DNA from: a virus
DNA length: 43,208 nt
Direction: 5' to 3' (one strand)
IMG/VR virus record: IMGVR_UViG_3300048872_000009
Location: 1 to 43,208 of that record
Positions 13,000 through 22,254 of the stretch are shown piece after piece (position 1 is the first letter of the stretch; every line of letters starts with the position of its first letter). Both the position numbers and the translations under genes were made by a program. The notes beneath the pieces were generated by a model. It worked only from the letters and a program-made list of their open reading frames with translations, was not told the origin of the DNA and did not search any database.

Positions 13000-15469
13000 C
13001 TTTCGGTCACAGGCAGCAGAGCTTAACCTAGACACGGAGGTATTCTCAGATGGACCAGTCTCGTCACACGTTGCAATTGTTGGAGAAGGACCAGGGGAAA
13101 CTGAACTACGTCATCCACAGAGACTTCCGTTTGTTGGTGGAGCGGGCATGCTACTTTGGAATACCCTCAGACGATACAACATTAATCGAACTAATACTTA
13201 CGTTACGAACGTGGTCAAACGACAAATCTCCTTATCCCGTAAGGGAAACGAGAGGCATATTGTACATAGGGATGAACTCGATAGGTGGATCGGAATGCTC
13301 AATTGGGAACTTGAGCAACTCCGAAACGTTAGCACTATTTTTGCAATGGGAAACTATGCTCTCGAAGCTATTCTCGGAGTTACCGGAGTTACCAACTGGA
13401 GGGGTTCTGTCATCGACGCTCAACTACCAAACGGAAGAAGAGGACGGGTTGTGTGTACTGTCAATCCAGCCTATGCTCAGCGTGAACTTAAGTATGAACC
13501 GATCTTTTCCATGGACTGTGACAAACTCGACCGTGTTGTTCGGAACGTATTTAGATCCCATAACGTTACGCGAATTATCAATCCCACATTCCGAGAGTCC
13601 CTCGCTTTCATCAGGGATTTAGAGAAGTCCCCGAAACCAGTCTCGTTTGATATTGAGACTATGAACACAACGGAGACAGTGTGCTATGGCTTGGGCAATG
13701 AGGCGCATCGTGCTATCTGCATCAATCTTAGAGACAAGGAAAGCAACCGTTTCACGATACAGCAAGAGATTGACCTTCTCAATGCCTTGCAGGACTTGTG
13801 TGAGTCACACAGAATTATCGCACAAAACGGGTCATTCGACACGTACCACGTATGGCTTCGTGACCGTCTTAAAGTCAAGATTTGGTTTGACACACTATTG
13901 GCGCATCACACTCTCTACCCGCAACTGCCGCATAGCTTGGCGTTCTTGGTTTCACAATATACCAATCATCCGTTCTATAAGGATGAGGGAAAGAAGTGGA
14001 AAGAGGGCGGCGACATCGATAGTTATTGGCGTTACAACTGCTCCGACGTGGCCCTCACGTATGCATGCTATGAGAAGCTTGAGAAAGAACTTGAGAAGCA
14101 AGGTCAGTCAAAGTTCTTCCACACCCATGTAATGCGAGCGCAGCCTCACTTTGTTAGTGCGACTGTGCATGGTGTGAAGATGGATATGAGTGTTAAGGAA
14201 ATTGTAACAGATCAGGTGAACTATGACGTCGACAATGCCAAAGCTGATTTCCACAGATATGTACATGAGCTTACTGGAGAGTACGACTATAATCCAAACC
14301 CTGGCTCCTGGCAACAGTTACAAGAGTTATTCTTTAAGCGCCTTCGGTTACAGGGAAAAGGTGTGTCCACAGATGAAGCTAATCGAGCAAATATACTTAA
14401 ACATCCCGGTACAAGTGCGCTCGCCAAAGAGATGATAGCGAGCCTCAATCGTTTCAAAGAGGAGGATAAATTCCGTGGTACGTATGCTGAGTCTAGGGTA
14501 TCTCAGGACGGTAGGTTTCGATGTGAGTACAAACAGTACGGTGTTGCTAAAGCCCCAGGCCGAACATCAAGTGCTCAGCTCATATACGGCGAAGGCGGTA
14601 ATATGCAAAACCAGCCTGTCAGGGCTCGTGGTATGTTTGTTGCGGACCCTGGCTGTGTTTTTCCTTACTTCGATCTCTCACAGGCGGAAGCAAGAGTGGT
14701 CGCTTACCGTGCAAATATCCCCAAGTGGAAAGAGCAGTTCGAGCAAGCCAGAATTGATGGTAAGTATGACTGCCACAGAGCACTTGCTAGTGAAATGTTC
14801 AAAGTTCCGTATGATCTCGTACCAACCAAGGACCACGACGAAGCGAATATTCCAACGATACGTTATATCGCCAAGCGATGCAGACACGGACTTAACTACA
14901 GAATGGAAAAATGGAAGCTCGCAGAGGTAACAGGCTTACCGTTCCATCAGTCAGCGCGAGCGTGGTCTGTGTATCATTCCATCACTCCTGAGTTGCGTTA
15001 TTGGTGGGCCGAAGAGGAAAAATGTTTCAAACGCGATCGTGAGGTCTACAATGCACTGGGACGCAGACTTAAAGTGGTCCAGCGGATCGACGATGAGGTA
15101 ATGGAGTCGCTTATCGCATTCTATCCGCAGAGTACCATCGGAGATAAGGTCACTCGTATATGGTACAAGTGTGAAGAGGATGACGAGTGGCCAGATAAGA
15201 TGTATGCACGAATTGCGATTGACGTACATGATAGTCTTATACCTATCACTACGCCAAAGTATGCGAAGACGTGTATGAAGATTATGAAGAGACATGCGGA
15301 GGAACCTCTTATCATTCAGGACGTGTATAAGCACAAGCCTGAGAAGTTGATAATTCCTGCAGAACTAAAAATGAGTTATCCTACGATTTGGGATAATCAG
15401 AAGAAGTTGTTTGTTGAAGACCCTAAAGGTTTACACCGTTGGTCACATATGAAAGCTGTGGAGTTGTGA
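12947..15469 (+). CDS. Family A DNA polymerase with N-terminal UDG-like domain
   Basis: 840 residues from GTG 12947, chosen because GGAGG ends 6 bases before it; an ATG at 12911 has no SD. Residues about 39-190 carry GEGPGETE and PFVGGAG, motifs of family 4/5-type uracil-DNA glycosylases, and NPAYAQ in place of the usual HPS; no Fe-S Cys set is seen. The exonuclease domain has Asp235-x-Glu237 (FDIET) and NGSFD. Polymerase motif A is FDLSQAEAR (Asp576), motif B R639-x3-K643-x3-H647-G, motif C VHDSL (His761-Asp762). At the Pol I Phe762 position it has His, and motif C has Ser instead of Glu. Confidence 0.93.
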   Translation: MLEKIEFPTLTRAELDADFRSQAAELNLDTEVFSDGPVSSHVAIVGEGPGETELRHPQRLPFVGGAGMLLWNTLRRYNINRTNTYVTNVVKRQISLSRKGNERHIVHRDELDRWIGMLNWELEQLRNVSTIFAMGNYALEAILGVTGVTNWRGSVIDAQLPNGRRGRVVCTVNPAYAQRELKYEPIFSMDCDKLDRVVRNVFRSHNVTRIINPTFRESLAFIRDLEKSPKPVSFDIETMNTTETVCYGLGNEAHRAICINLRDKESNRFTIQQEIDLLNALQDLCESHRIIAQNGSFDTYHVWLRDRLKVKIWFDTLLAHHTLYPQLPHSLAFLVSQYTNHPFYKDEGKKWKEGGDIDSYWRYNCSDVALTYACYEKLEKELEKQGQSKFFHTHVMRAQPHFVSATVHGVKMDMSVKEIVTDQVNYDVDNAKADFHRYVHELTGEYDYNPNPGSWQQLQELFFKRLRLQGKGVSTDEANRANILKHPGTSALAKEMIASLNRFKEEDKFRGTYAESRVSQDGRFRCEYKQYGVAKAPGRTSSAQLIYGEGGNMQNQPVRARGMFVADPGCVFPYFDLSQAEARVVAYRANIPKWKEQFEQARIDGKYDCHRALASEMFKVPYDLVPTKDHDEANIPTIRYIAKRCRHGLNYRMEKWKLAEVTGLPFHQSARAWSVYHSITPELRYWWAEEEKCFKRDREVYNALGRRLKVVQRIDDEVMESLIAFYPQSTIGDKVTRIWYKCEEDDEWPDKMYARIAIDVHDSLIPITTPKYAKTCMKIMKRHAEEPLIIQDVYKHKPEKLIIPAELKMSYPTIWDNQKKLFVEDPKGLHRWSHMKAVEL
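13797..13811. promoter_or_regulatory. Palindromic site, copy 15 (exact)
   Basis: Exact copy inside the polymerase exonuclease domain, read Cys-Glu-Ser-His just before the NGSFD motif. Confidence 0.85.
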
Positions 15470-15470
15470 A

Positions 15471-15719
15471 GTGCCCAAACTCAAAGCCGGTGAACTCCGA
15501 ATGAATTGGCAGTTCCTGCTCAAGCAGATGTTGCTCGAAGCAGGAACGACCGGACGTACAGTGGGAGATATTAACAAGAGGTTCAATAAGGTTCTCCCTG
15601 ACGAGATCAACATGGAGTTGGAAGCTCTATGGGCCGAGGAGAAAGTTCAAAGGTTTACACAACGCACTCATGGTGTCAGTGCTACGATCTGGCGAGCAAC
15701 GGAGAAACTCAATGATTAG
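15471..15719 (+). CDS. Small protein, winged-helix-like, unknown
   Basis: 82 residues from GTG 15471, with GGAG 7 bases upstream and only one base after the polymerase stop. A helical body (LLKQMLLEAGTTGRTVGDIN) followed by VQRFTQRTHGVSATIWRA resembles a winged helix, so it is a second possible DNA-binding protein. Function unknown. Confidence 0.6.
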   Translation: MPKLKAGELRMNWQFLLKQMLLEAGTTGRTVGDINKRFNKVLPDEINMELEALWAEEKVQRFTQRTHGVSATIWRATEKLND

Positions 15720-15924
15720 TCATTGTGTAGATTGTAAATTCTTTTCACGGTGGCGTAGAGTAGTACCTGGACCTCCAGGCTCAGGAGAGGAGCGTATAGA
15801 AGTTGATGATATTGGTGGAGATTGTCGTAGGCATCCTCCACAAGTTACATTTTGGGGTACTAAGTGGCCTTATGTAACAACAGGGGATAGCTGTGGTGAG
15901 TTCAAACATAAGGCCACTTTTTAG
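15712..15924 (+). CDS. Small Cys-rich protein, metal-binding type
   Basis: 70 residues from ATG 15712, which has GGAG 8 bases upstream; the longer frame from 15670 overlaps the previous gene. HCVDCKFF at the start, GGDCRRHPPQ in the middle and DSCGEFK at the end give a four-Cys pattern typical of a small phage/bacterial protein that may bind zinc or Fe-S. It is the last gene of the rightward arm. Confidence 0.7.
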   Translation: MISHCVDCKFFSRWRRVVPGPPGSGEERIEVDDIGGDCRRHPPQVTFWGTKWPYVTTGDSCGEFKHKATF

Positions 15925-15937
15925 TGTGAGTCATACA
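15923..15937. promoter_or_regulatory. Palindromic site, copy 16, at the convergent junction
   Basis: AGTGTGAGTCATACA, two mismatches, one explained by the TAG stop. It fills the 15-base gap between the ends of the two converging gene arms. No intrinsic terminator is visible here. Confidence 0.65.
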
Positions 15938-15939
15938 AG

Positions 15940-18900
15940 TCACGGCGCCGGCGCTCCTTGGTTCCAGTTCCGTGACACTTCATCCACCACATCAGGATAA
16001 GCGAATGGAGCATCTTCCAAGGGCTTACCCTGATACGGATTAAGGTCTTTGAGTTTGATGGGCTTGCCTGCCAACTTGGAGAAGTCTTCTTCAACCGCAC
16101 GAATGGTATTCAAGATCACTCGTGCGGCATCTTGTTGTTTGAGCGTATAGTAGTTCTTAACCTCACGCAAGTTTTTTGAGTCAACATTAGCTTTATTCAA
16201 CTCTTCCAGCACAGCAGGTTCATTCTTCAACTGAGCTTGCCACGTCACATTGTTTCCATCGTTGATAGGACGGAGCATTTTGAGAGCCTCAGATGCATCG
16301 CCGTACCTACGCCATAGCGATCTGAAACCAATACCGCCTTGATCCTCGCCTTTAACATAGTTGGGGCTCTCTCGTTTGAACCTATTGTATACATCGGCCA
16401 TGAACTTAATGTATAAGGGATTGGTCGGCGGAGGTTGGCTGATCCCTGGATTGCCTCCTGCTGAGACTGGACCCATAAGTATTTCCGCAACCGCGCCACC
16501 ACCTTTACTAGCTGGATCGGTGTTGATTTTTCCTGCATTTTTGTCCCACTTGGAATAGAACTTAAGAAGCTGATCGATCTCTTTTTGTTTATCGAATAGC
16601 TCTTTACGCACATCGGTGTTACCGGACATGGGCGGTAGAATGCCTGTGATATCACGGATCATAGGCGTACGAGAGATTATAGATTTACCCATCTCAGTAC
16701 CAGCATTCGTGATTGCTTTGGTAAAGCCTTCTGGTGTCTGTGTGAATGCGGCATAGCCTTGACCAATAGTAGTTGCAGCACCACCACCAACTGCACGTGC
16801 GAGGGCTTCGATATTTGCAGGCATGCCGCCGAGTTGATCAAATGGATCAGTCTTAATCGAATACGCTTCACCGCCGAATGATCCGAGTGGTAAACCCATA
16901 GGAGGATTGACTCCCATTAGTGCCATAGGACCACCGACGATCGGAGGCAGCGGTGGGATGATTGCAGTATCAACGAACATATTCGCTGCTTTCCAATAGT
17001 CATCTCGTAGTGTGTTATTAGCATTGCCAAGCATATGATCCATGCCAACAGACGTCATCCGTGCGGCAGGACGCATTTCATGGAAGCCCGGTAGCTCAAC
17101 TCCATCCTCAGCATTGCGACCAGGGATAGGAATATACCAGTTCATTTGACGATTGTATGAACTCCTACGGTTCATCATATAGTCAACATAACTCTGTCCT
17201 TTGGGATCATTACCGAGAGCATGTGCGTATAGGTATTCAGCCGCTGCAGGCATTCCAGCGTAGAGCCACATGCTCCGAGTGAACTTAACGGGGTCGTTTA
17301 GATACGCTTCACCGATACGTTTGATGCCTTGTTGTGTAGCGTTGAACCATGGAACCGCAGTGCGTCCTATAAGTTCAGTAGGCACCATCATAGTGCGTGC
17401 AGCAATGTCACCTATTGTGTGACTCACACTACCGCCGCGCTCGTATCGGATGCCTTGTGCTTTACCTCCTCCAACAGGCTCAAAGTAATATTGTCCTGCT
17501 TTACGTGGATCACCTGTAAGATTACGTGCCCTAGCAGCTAGCTGAGGCATAGGAGCAACTGAGAGATTTTTACGAACGTAGTTGTAAGCAGGGCCGTTAT
17601 GGATTGCTTCTAGTAGGTTCTTGTATCCATTTAAGAATGGAGAGAAAGGTTTAATCCCAGGTTGACTGGTGTATTGATTAATGGCGTGTCTAAGCTCATC
17701 CAGTCCAGTTGTAATACGCTCATGCTCAAGAATGCTCCCGCGAGATGAGCCGACACGTTGAAGCTGTGCATACAGACTTGCGTTGTATTCACCTGCGGCT
17801 CTCTGAGCTAGGGAGTCAACCCATGCATTACCTGCAAACCTAGATAGCAAACCTCCCGAACCAGCTTCATAGCTACGAGCAATCCCACGCGCAAGCATAG
17901 GGTAAAGTTGTTGTGGGACAGCAGCGATGGAGCCAATTAGGCTAGGACTGCGGTATCCTGCATCGGCTGTGTACTTACCAATTTGCCAACTACGGAGCAT
18001 ACTAGTTGCAGCAAAGAATGGTGCACCTAGACCAGTAGCACCGAACTCGACACCACGCTTTGCTGCATAGATGAACTGCCCTGCGCCATGGGTAATGACA
18101 TAGGGGTCCATCTTAAGCGCATCAGCTAGAAGTGGATCAGTAGTGTAGACTTCCTTCTGTCCACGACGATACATTGTAACGGTATTCTTTAGATAGCGAG
18201 GGTTCTCAGCAAGCAGTTCCTCAGTCTCGCGAGCAGTTCTACCTACACGAACAAACGAGTCAGGTTTCGCTTGGCGTATTGCATCTATGTACTGACCAAT
18301 AGCCTCGTTGTTCAATCGTTCCTGCAGGTCGATTTTGGAATAGCGAGATTGCATCTGGATAGGGTCTTGATCCTGCAGACGCTGTTGAGCAGGCATACCG
18401 CGGTCTTGTTTACGGCCAGCCCAAGGTACTTCCCAACGATGCTGTGCATTCTGATATGCTTCACTTTTATTAGGCGTAGCAGGATTGGGATTAGGATTAT
18501 TCTTTGGAATGGTTGCGTATTCGCCTGTTGATTGGAATTTACGAACGGCCCTATTCCATTGTTCCCATGCGCGTGCAGCAGGTATGACTTCTGGATGAGC
18601 TAACTCCATAGCGCGAATGATAGGGGAGAGAGTTGTCGTTGTTTGACCAGTAATCATAGGTAGGCCAGGAGCAGGATTTTTTGATCCAGGCGCATACGGA
18701 GGCAATCTTGAACGCTCGACAAGACTCTCGAATGTATCGCGCATGTTGATGTATTGTTTCATCTCAGGTGTGAATGTACGCTGCATCTCAGCTAAGGACA
18801 CAGGTGCTCGGAACCGGAATGCAGGTGTTTCCATGCGTCCAGTTTCGACTGCACTCTCAGTCAAATGGCGTGCGTTTGATCTTGAATAGATACCAAATGT

Positions 18901-20205
18901 GTTCTCCAGTTGCTCTTGTACGGCGGGAATGATACCGTTCTTTGCACCAATACCGAGAGCTACGCGATTGATATCGTCAGCCGAACGAGCAAGGTCTACA
19001 GGCGTGCTGTATGCCTTAGTTCCAGGCATCGCATCTCGTACAGCACGACCACCCTGCGGATTGAAAAAGCCTTGTCCTTTTTGCTCACCGAATACTCCAG
19101 GCTGCAGTGTTAGTGCATCCTTAAGACTGCGAGGCGGTGCCGTAACAGTAGATTTGAATGCTCTGAATACACGCGGAGCAAGGATCATGCCTGCGCTGAT
19201 TAAGAAGGCGCCAGTGACTAAGTTCTCAGTGGTGTTTGGATCGACCTTTCGCGGGCCTCCTACAGTGTCAAAGATGCGCTGTGCAGTAGGCGTGTATGTG
19301 GAATAGAATTTCTTTTTCTCTTCAAGATATGCGTTTTGACGTACAGCAAATTGCTCTGGCGTCTCTTCGGATCGCTGCTTCGGAGCGCGAGGAAGTTTGG
19401 GTGCATTGATAGGAGCATTAGCTTCGGTAGGAACATCTCCTCCAGACAAGCGATCTTGTCCAAGGCGACGGAGTTGTTCCGCTGGATCGACTTCGGGAGC
19501 AAGACGTTTGCGTGCAGCTTCGATTAGTTTCTCTTGGTCAGTCTTAGCCTCTGCAGGAGGAACCAGTAGGTCAGCAAGTTCCTGCGGTGTTCCAGATAAC
19601 GGACGTTGGTTCTTCGCGCCTAGTTCAGCAGCCATCAAGCCACCGCCAAGGAGAAGTGCTCCCTTACCAGGAATAGCTACTTGAGCAGCGTCAACTATAG
19701 GCTTTGGATTGTAGTCTTCTCCCTGAGCAGCGAATGATGATTGTTCTGTAGCGTCCTTTGCAAGCTTATCGAGCGCACGATAGATAGCTGGTCCACCCTG
19801 TTCGATTACTTTAGTCGCAGTCCCTTCTTCACGACCACCACTCGTAGCAAAGCGTCGAGTTGCTTGTGCTGCACGCTCGAATGCGTCAGGGATCAATGCA
19901 CGAAGTTGAGCATCTGTATCAGGCTCTACAGGTGCAAGGGCTTTAGGTGAGTCATCAATAGACGAGGGTGCTTGTTGGTCATCTGCCATAGGGACAAACG
20001 ACTTCTTAGTCTCTAGTGTAGGGACAAAGTAAGGCGCATCTGGATCACCTTGTTTGGTAAAGCCAGGAACGTCATCAAGTACATTTGGAGTATTGATAGG
20101 CAATGACCTTATAGGCTGGTCACGCAAAGAAGACCGCTCACCAGTTGCAGCCTCCTCTTCGTCAATACGATCCTTTAGTATCTTGGCAATTTCTTCGGGG
20201 TCCAT
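15940..20205 (-). CDS. Large internal virion / DNA-ejection protein
   Basis: 1421 residues, the largest protein and the last gene of the leftward arm. Charged, Pro-rich N-terminus; two hydrophobic helices near residues 170-185 (GKGALLLGGGLMAAELG) and 310-325 (GAFLISAGMILAP); long helical, Ala- and Arg-rich body. Size and distal position after core-like proteins fit podovirus ejection proteins. I saw no RNA polymerase or lysozyme motif. The start has no SD; the palindrome ends one base before the ATG. A second copy lies inside (17416). Confidence 0.7.
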   Translation of the reverse strand: MDPEEIAKILKDRIDEEEAATGERSSLRDQPIRSLPINTPNVLDDVPGFTKQGDPDAPYFVPTLETKKSFVPMADDQQAPSSIDDSPKALAPVEPDTDAQLRALIPDAFERAAQATRRFATSGGREEGTATKVIEQGGPAIYRALDKLAKDATEQSSFAAQGEDYNPKPIVDAAQVAIPGKGALLLGGGLMAAELGAKNQRPLSGTPQELADLLVPPAEAKTDQEKLIEAARKRLAPEVDPAEQLRRLGQDRLSGGDVPTEANAPINAPKLPRAPKQRSEETPEQFAVRQNAYLEEKKKFYSTYTPTAQRIFDTVGGPRKVDPNTTENLVTGAFLISAGMILAPRVFRAFKSTVTAPPRSLKDALTLQPGVFGEQKGQGFFNPQGGRAVRDAMPGTKAYSTPVDLARSADDINRVALGIGAKNGIIPAVQEQLENTFGIYSRSNARHLTESAVETGRMETPAFRFRAPVSLAEMQRTFTPEMKQYINMRDTFESLVERSRLPPYAPGSKNPAPGLPMITGQTTTTLSPIIRAMELAHPEVIPAARAWEQWNRAVRKFQSTGEYATIPKNNPNPNPATPNKSEAYQNAQHRWEVPWAGRKQDRGMPAQQRLQDQDPIQMQSRYSKIDLQERLNNEAIGQYIDAIRQAKPDSFVRVGRTARETEELLAENPRYLKNTVTMYRRGQKEVYTTDPLLADALKMDPYVITHGAGQFIYAAKRGVEFGATGLGAPFFAATSMLRSWQIGKYTADAGYRSPSLIGSIAAVPQQLYPMLARGIARSYEAGSGGLLSRFAGNAWVDSLAQRAAGEYNASLYAQLQRVGSSRGSILEHERITTGLDELRHAINQYTSQPGIKPFSPFLNGYKNLLEAIHNGPAYNYVRKNLSVAPMPQLAARARNLTGDPRKAGQYYFEPVGGGKAQGIRYERGGSVSHTIGDIAARTMMVPTELIGRTAVPWFNATQQGIKRIGEAYLNDPVKFTRSMWLYAGMPAAAEYLYAHALGNDPKGQSYVDYMMNRRSSYNRQMNWYIPIPGRNAEDGVELPGFHEMRPAARMTSVGMDHMLGNANNTLRDDYWKAANMFVDTAIIPPLPPIVGGPMALMGVNPPMGLPLGSFGGEAYSIKTDPFDQLGGMPANIEALARAVGGGAATTIGQGYAAFTQTPEGFTKAITNAGTEMGKSIISRTPMIRDITGILPPMSGNTDVRKELFDKQKEIDQLLKFYSKWDKNAGKINTDPASKGGGAVAEILMGPVSAGGNPGISQPPPTNPLYIKFMADVYNRFKRESPNYVKGEDQGGIGFRSLWRRYGDASEALKMLRPINDGNNVTWQAQLKNEPAVLEELNKANVDSKNLREVKNYYTLKQQDAARVILNTIRAVEEDFSKLAGKPIKLKDLNPYQGKPLEDAPFAYPDVVDEVSRNWNQGAPAP
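17416..17430. promoter_or_regulatory. Palindromic site, copy 17 (last base T)
   Basis: TGTGTGACTCACACT inside the 1421-residue gene; on the coding strand it reads Ser-Val-Ser-His-Thr. Confidence 0.75.
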
Positions 20206-20206
20206 A

Positions 20207-20221
20207 TGTGTGACTCACACA
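20207..20221. promoter_or_regulatory. Palindromic site, copy 18 (exact)
   Basis: Exact copy one base upstream of the ATG (20205) of the large virion gene, G centre on the coding strand, where an SD would be expected. Confidence 0.85.
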
Positions 20222-20225
20222 AGAG

Positions 20226-20540
20226 TTAACGGGCTTGAGCCTCTACGGTACGTGCGATGAAGTCGTCTACTGTTTCGTTTCGACGGTCATCGATGTTCTG
20301 TGACTCTGGTGCATTAGCAAGGAAGTCATCCCAGGCTTTTGGATTAAACTTTGTGAACTCATTAAACCTAGGATATCCTTGTGGACCATTAATAGTTTGG
20401 TCAAATACTGCGTCACTCATAGGTGGCGCAGCTTGATTTGCAATGGCCTCTGTAATCACACTCAAGGGGTCTTTGCGTCTAACGGATGTTTGCCGTGGTG
20501 ACGCCATTGCCTCTTTAAGTGTTGCGAGAGGGTCTGCCAT
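20226..20540 (-). CDS. Small virion-arm protein, unknown
   Basis: 104 residues, starting directly after the TAA of the upstream gene, with AAGGTGA as SD. The opening (MADPLATLKEAMASPRQ) resembles that of the adjacent 187-residue protein (MADPRQALVQQMMQSQRG). Acidic end. Function unknown. Confidence 0.7.
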   Translation of the reverse strand: MADPLATLKEAMASPRQTSVRRKDPLSVITEAIANQAAPPMSDAVFDQTINGPQGYPRFNEFTKFNPKAWDDFLANAPESQNIDDRRNETVDDFIARTVEAQAR

Positions 20541-21104
20541 TTAGTCACCTTGATCGTCTGGATCGTTATCGGGCTCGTTCTCGTTACCTTGGAACTCTTC
20601 TGGAGGAGCGCCAAAATGCTTGATGAATTGTTCTTTTAGATCGTCATCCTGCATAGCGTACTTGATATCGTTATTAGTAGGAGCACCATCTCCACCTTCC
20701 CAATCAAATTCACCGCCACCCATCTGTCCCTGTACATGATTGAGCATGTCTTCATCGGACATTTGGTCTTGCATTGGGACACCTTCAACTGCACTAGCAT
20801 CTTGCATAGTGCGAGCAATATCTGATGTCTTAAGTCCTGCGGCTGGAGGTACAAGTGCTTCATCACCAAGAGGAGAACTACCTACCTGCATATCAGGCAT
20901 ACGTGGGCGAGGCATTGGGATATAGCCAGGAGGAGGCCCATTCGGATTACGTTCACGCTCAAGACCAAATTGATCGATGAACTGTTTCCAGCCTGCATCA
21001 CCTGAATTATTCAATTCTTGAATTGCACCACGGCCAGGAAGATCAGGGCTTCCTCGCTGTGACTGCATCATCTGTTGAACTAGTGCTTGCCGCGGGTCTG
21101 CCAT
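20541..21104 (-). CDS. Acidic virion-arm protein, unknown
   Basis: 187 residues. GGAG precedes the ATG. Gln/Pro/Gly-rich, low-complexity, strongly acidic C-terminus (NENEPDNDPDDQGD). Placed between the core-like protein and the ejection protein, so possibly a minor virion or assembly protein. N-terminal resemblance to its 104-residue neighbour. Confidence 0.7.
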   Translation of the reverse strand: MADPRQALVQQMMQSQRGSPDLPGRGAIQELNNSGDAGWKQFIDQFGLERERNPNGPPPGYIPMPRPRMPDMQVGSSPLGDEALVPPAAGLKTSDIARTMQDASAVEGVPMQDQMSDEDMLNHVQGQMGGGEFDWEGGDGAPTNNDIKYAMQDDDLKEQFIKHFGAPPEEFQGNENEPDNDPDDQGD

Positions 21105-21114
21105 TGTAATCTCC

Positions 21115-21129
21115 TGTTTGAGTCACACA
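21115..21129. promoter_or_regulatory. Palindromic site, copy 19 (T at position 4)
   Basis: TGTTTGAGTCACACA, between the 21132 stop and the SD of the 21104 gene. Confidence 0.8.
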
Positions 21130-21131
21130 AC

Positions 21132-22223
21132 TTAGAAGTACCAACGATCATTGAAGCTAGTCTTATCAGGTCTATCGTATGTGTATTCGGGTGGAGTGTC
21201 TAGCGAACCAGAGGCAAAGGTGAATGGGCTTGCGTTTGTATTCGGTGTTCCACTTGGGGAGTAACCACCTGTTCCATCATCAGGGACACTAATACCAGAG
21301 GCTTGTGGTGCATTTGCTGCGGCCGCATTAGCTTTAATCTGTGCTGAGTTAGGCTGTAGAGCTTTGATCAATGCCGCATATTGACCAACCTCATTCTTAG
21401 GCATTGATGCAGTAGTGAGTGCATTAGATGCTGCATTAGTCGCACCTGCACCAGTCCCATATGCACTAAGCATTGCAGTCATCAAGTCTTTGTAGGAGCT
21501 TTGAACGTCTTGACTACCTTGCTGCGCCATACCCACAATCTGTTGTCCCGTAGGATCAATGGGTGCGACCGTGTTAGCAGTTTTCTCAAACGCTGCCATT
21601 GCGGGAAGGTATCTTGCGGAGTGTTGTTGTTCTCTAGTTCCTGTTTCATTCAATGCCTGTGTACGAGCTTGAAGCATGGTCTCGGCTAGACGTTTTCCAG
21701 CATCCGAACCAGCTAGAGGGCCTGTATTGATGACAGGCATATTTCCTTTTTGACGTAGCTCCTGTCGGTTAACAAGAGAGGCTAGAGCGCGATCACCCTC
21801 ACCACGAGACTGCGTGATAAGGCGTGCTATTTCGGCTCTTGTCTCTGCTTCGGACGGGGGTCGATCATAGAGATATCCACTTCTCTCCGTGTTGTAATCC
21901 TCGGAAGCTTGTGCTCCCCTAAGATTAGTACGTTCTTGCCTCTGTTGCCCTTGGTCGATGAGCTTCTGTTGCTCGGGCGTGTAGACTGTAACCCATCGTC
22001 CGGTGCTTGGGTCATATTGAGTTGTGTTCCCGAATTGATCTGTTTTCTGAGCACCTGCTACTTTCAGGCGGTCGTTAGATGTACGTTGCGCCTGCTGCAT
22101 AGCCTGTGCGAGCATCGCTTGTTGGTTCGCGATGTTAGCCTTAGCTGAACCTTTTGCTTGGCTTGAGTCGTAGAAACTTTTACCCAGGCTGACGCCAGCA
22201 AGAGCGAGTGAAATCGGGTCCAT
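21132..22223 (-). CDS. Internal-core-like virion protein
   Basis: 363 residues. A short hydrophobic N-terminus (ISLALAGVSLGKSF) followed by a long Ala/Gln-rich helical region (ANQQAMLAQAMQQAQ) is the usual look of podovirus internal core proteins (T7 gp14-like). The C-terminal 80 residues are Ser/Pro/Asn-rich. AAGGA lies about 9 bases before the ATG. Homology not proven. Confidence 0.6.
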   Translation of the reverse strand: MDPISLALAGVSLGKSFYDSSQAKGSAKANIANQQAMLAQAMQQAQRTSNDRLKVAGAQKTDQFGNTTQYDPSTGRWVTVYTPEQQKLIDQGQQRQERTNLRGAQASEDYNTERSGYLYDRPPSEAETRAEIARLITQSRGEGDRALASLVNRQELRQKGNMPVINTGPLAGSDAGKRLAETMLQARTQALNETGTREQQHSARYLPAMAAFEKTANTVAPIDPTGQQIVGMAQQGSQDVQSSYKDLMTAMLSAYGTGAGATNAASNALTTASMPKNEVGQYAALIKALQPNSAQIKANAAAANAPQASGISVPDDGTGGYSPSGTPNTNASPFTFASGSLDTPPEYTYDRPDKTSFNDRWYF

Positions 22224-22236
22224 GGGCTTAGTTCCT

Positions 22237-22251
22237 TGTGTGAGTCACACA
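22237..22251. promoter_or_regulatory. Palindromic site, copy 20 (exact)
   Basis: Exact copy, 13 bases upstream of the 22223 start and just after the stop of the 22255 gene. Confidence 0.85.
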
Positions 22252-22254
22252 ACT

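Noticed and set aside
13050-13622. 190-codon alternative frame inside the polymerase UDG domain
   Set aside because: No SD, and the polymerase frame carries recognisable motifs across the whole stretch.
15941-15956. GCGCCGGCGC palindrome at the convergent junction as terminator
   Set aside because: It is within the end of a coding region, has no loop of useful size and no T-tract.
18899-19306. 135-codon antisense frame in the large virion gene
   Set aside because: Composition mirrors the sense codons; no ribosome site or promoter.
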